Origin: Flavobacteriales bacterium
GTDB taxonomy: Bacteria; Bacteroidota; Bacteroidia; Flavobacteriales_D; Parvicellaceae
DNA length: 6,513 nt
Direction of reading: 5' to 3'
Assembly (NCBI GenBank): GCA_015488785.1
Contig: WFNC01000587.1
Coordinates: forward strand, 1 to 6,513
Shown: one piece after another, positions 6,104 to 6,513 of the stretch
Position numbering within the stretch: position 1 is the stretch's first letter
Layout of the letters: each line of letters opens with the position of its first letter
Notes under the pieces: generated by a model
Told to the model about the DNA's origin: nothing
The model's database searches: none
What the model saw: only the letters and a program-made list of their open reading frames with translations
Program-made: the position numbers and the translations under genes

Positions 6104-6390
6104 ATTCAATGCAAATTATCTGGAGTTTAGACGCTGAAAAAGACTTAAAAAAAGTGTATCAATTTTGCTTAAAGCAAGATGCCAATTATGCAAACAAAAT
6201 AATTTTAGAAATTATTGAAAGTCCAAAAAGCGTTCTTTTCGAAAATCAATATCAAGAAGATGAATTTCTTGGACTCCCATATCGTAGATTTTTCGTTAAA
6301 CACTGGAGAATCGTATATAAAACCAAAAACAATTCGTTGATAATTCTTCGTGTTTTTGACACAAGAAAAAGTCCTAAAAAACTCAAATAA
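6097..6390 (+). CDS. RelE/ParE-family toxin
   Basis: A 97-residue frame from GTG at 6097, or 93 residues from the ATG at 6109, which I prefer because it is the standard start and begins MQIIWSLDAEKDL, the usual first strand of this fold, 5 bp after the antitoxin stop. The helix pair KDLKKVYQFCLKQDANYANKIILEII is followed by the beta-sheet part: LGLPYRRFFVKHWRIVYKTKNNSLIILRVFDTRKSPKKL. The ending RVFDTRxSPKKL and the spacing of basic residues (Arg63, Arg64, Arg71, Arg85, Arg90) are typical of Bacteroidetes RelE/ParE proteins. RelE members cut mRNA on the ribosome and ParE members poison gyrase; the sequence alone does not tell which. Completes the Xre-antitoxin-toxin operon; probable role is stabilising the element. 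No good T-tract terminator follows. Confidence 0.88.
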   Translation: MVNSMQIIWSLDAEKDLKKVYQFCLKQDANYANKIILEIIESPKSVLFENQYQEDEFLGLPYRRFFVKHWRIVYKTKNNSLIILRVFDTRKSPKKLK

Positions 6391-6403
6391 TCCTCGCAAT
6401 AGC

Positions 6404-6506
6404 TAAGTTACATAATGTGGCATTACAAAAACTACCCATTCGACTAGCTCAGGGACTAGCCTTGTAATCACACTATGTAAAATAGCGCAACCGCACTTAA
6501 GTTACA
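6404..6506 (+). repeat. Direct repeat TAAGTTACA flanking the dyad
   Basis: TAAGTTACA occurs at 6404-6412 and 6498-6506, 94 bp apart. With flanks it reads AGCTAAGTTACA and ACTTAAGTTACA (10 of 12 identical). The copies bracket the inverted repeat and follow nearby GCAA and AATAG words, as if the beginning of a second repeat unit lies at the window edge. This may be an element or cassette boundary; in 113 bp a 9-mer repeat could also arise by chance. Confidence 0.4.
6408..6480. repeat. Imperfect inverted repeat enclosing a dispersed intergenic repeat
   Basis: The left arm (6408-6428) and right arm (6462-6480) are complementary except for one mismatch and two extra bases (GC, near 6420-6421) on the left: TTACATAnTGTG then ATTACAA. 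The enclosed 33 bases hold TTCGACTAGCTCAG (6439-6452) and a twofold GACTAGC (6442, 6454). The structure could be a folded recombination site with a bulge, or a transcript end for the toxin-antitoxin operon, though no T-tract follows. Confidence 0.55.
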
Positions 6507-6513
6507 GTTCCAT

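Noticed and set aside
6205..6399. Minus-strand open frame of 64 codons
   Set aside because: It is antisense to the RelE/ParE toxin, whose sequence is convincing.
6404..6513. Integron attC site
   Set aside because: The folded shape is suggestive, but neither RYYYAAC nor GTTRRRY is present at the expected positions (GCGCAAC and GTTACAG do not fit), and neither recombinase shows an obvious IntI-specific insertion.

Overview
The window is AT-rich, its spacers lack strong Shine-Dalgarno sequences, and two spacer motifs fit the Bacteroidetes -7 promoter box (TAnnTTTG). With the wording of the Rhs core (GFQGQ..DDE..KG.GNS..Y.YRMHDPRIGRFFAVDPL) this points to Bacteroidetes, most likely a flavobacterium. 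It is an accessory region: a polymorphic-toxin tail, a recombinase-based mobile module and a toxin-antitoxin operon.

Left (2-1770, minus strand): the C-terminal tip of an Rhs protein carrying a class 3 lipase-type toxin domain (GHSLGG nucleophile elbow, late HSID histidine), followed almost without a gap by a small lipoprotein that is the natural immunity candidate. The Rhs protein has no filament-forming body here. Its apparent N-terminus runs through what looks like the transcription terminator of the neighbouring recombinase operon, so the first ~40 residues are probably not Rhs, and a junction between mobile DNA and an Rhs tip lies near 1645-1725.

Middle (about 1726-5374, minus strand): a three-gene module. 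A 544-residue P-loop ATPase resembles the helicase-like half of CHC2-primase-type proteins of mobile elements but lacks the zinc finger. Two overlapping tyrosine recombinases follow. The first has a complete active site. The second keeps the tyrosine but lacks the first arginine and other catalytic positions. The 211-bp spacer between the ATPase and the recombinases holds six copies of TGTGATTC in two clusters around a short dyad, a good candidate for an iteron-like protein-binding, replication or recombination site.

Right (5514-6390, plus strand): divergent from the ATPase, a three-gene operon of an Xre-type regulator, a small antitoxin and a RelE/ParE-family toxin, similar in layout to three-component systems such as paaR-paaA-parE. 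The last 123 bp contain no gene but hold an imperfect dyad and a direct repeat that could mark an element or cassette boundary.

Working model (inference): the ATPase and an asymmetric recombinase pair form a mobile unit stabilised or accompanied by the toxin-antitoxin operon. Its distal end abuts an Rhs toxin/immunity cassette, either because it inserted into an rhs gene or because such units help spread Rhs tips.
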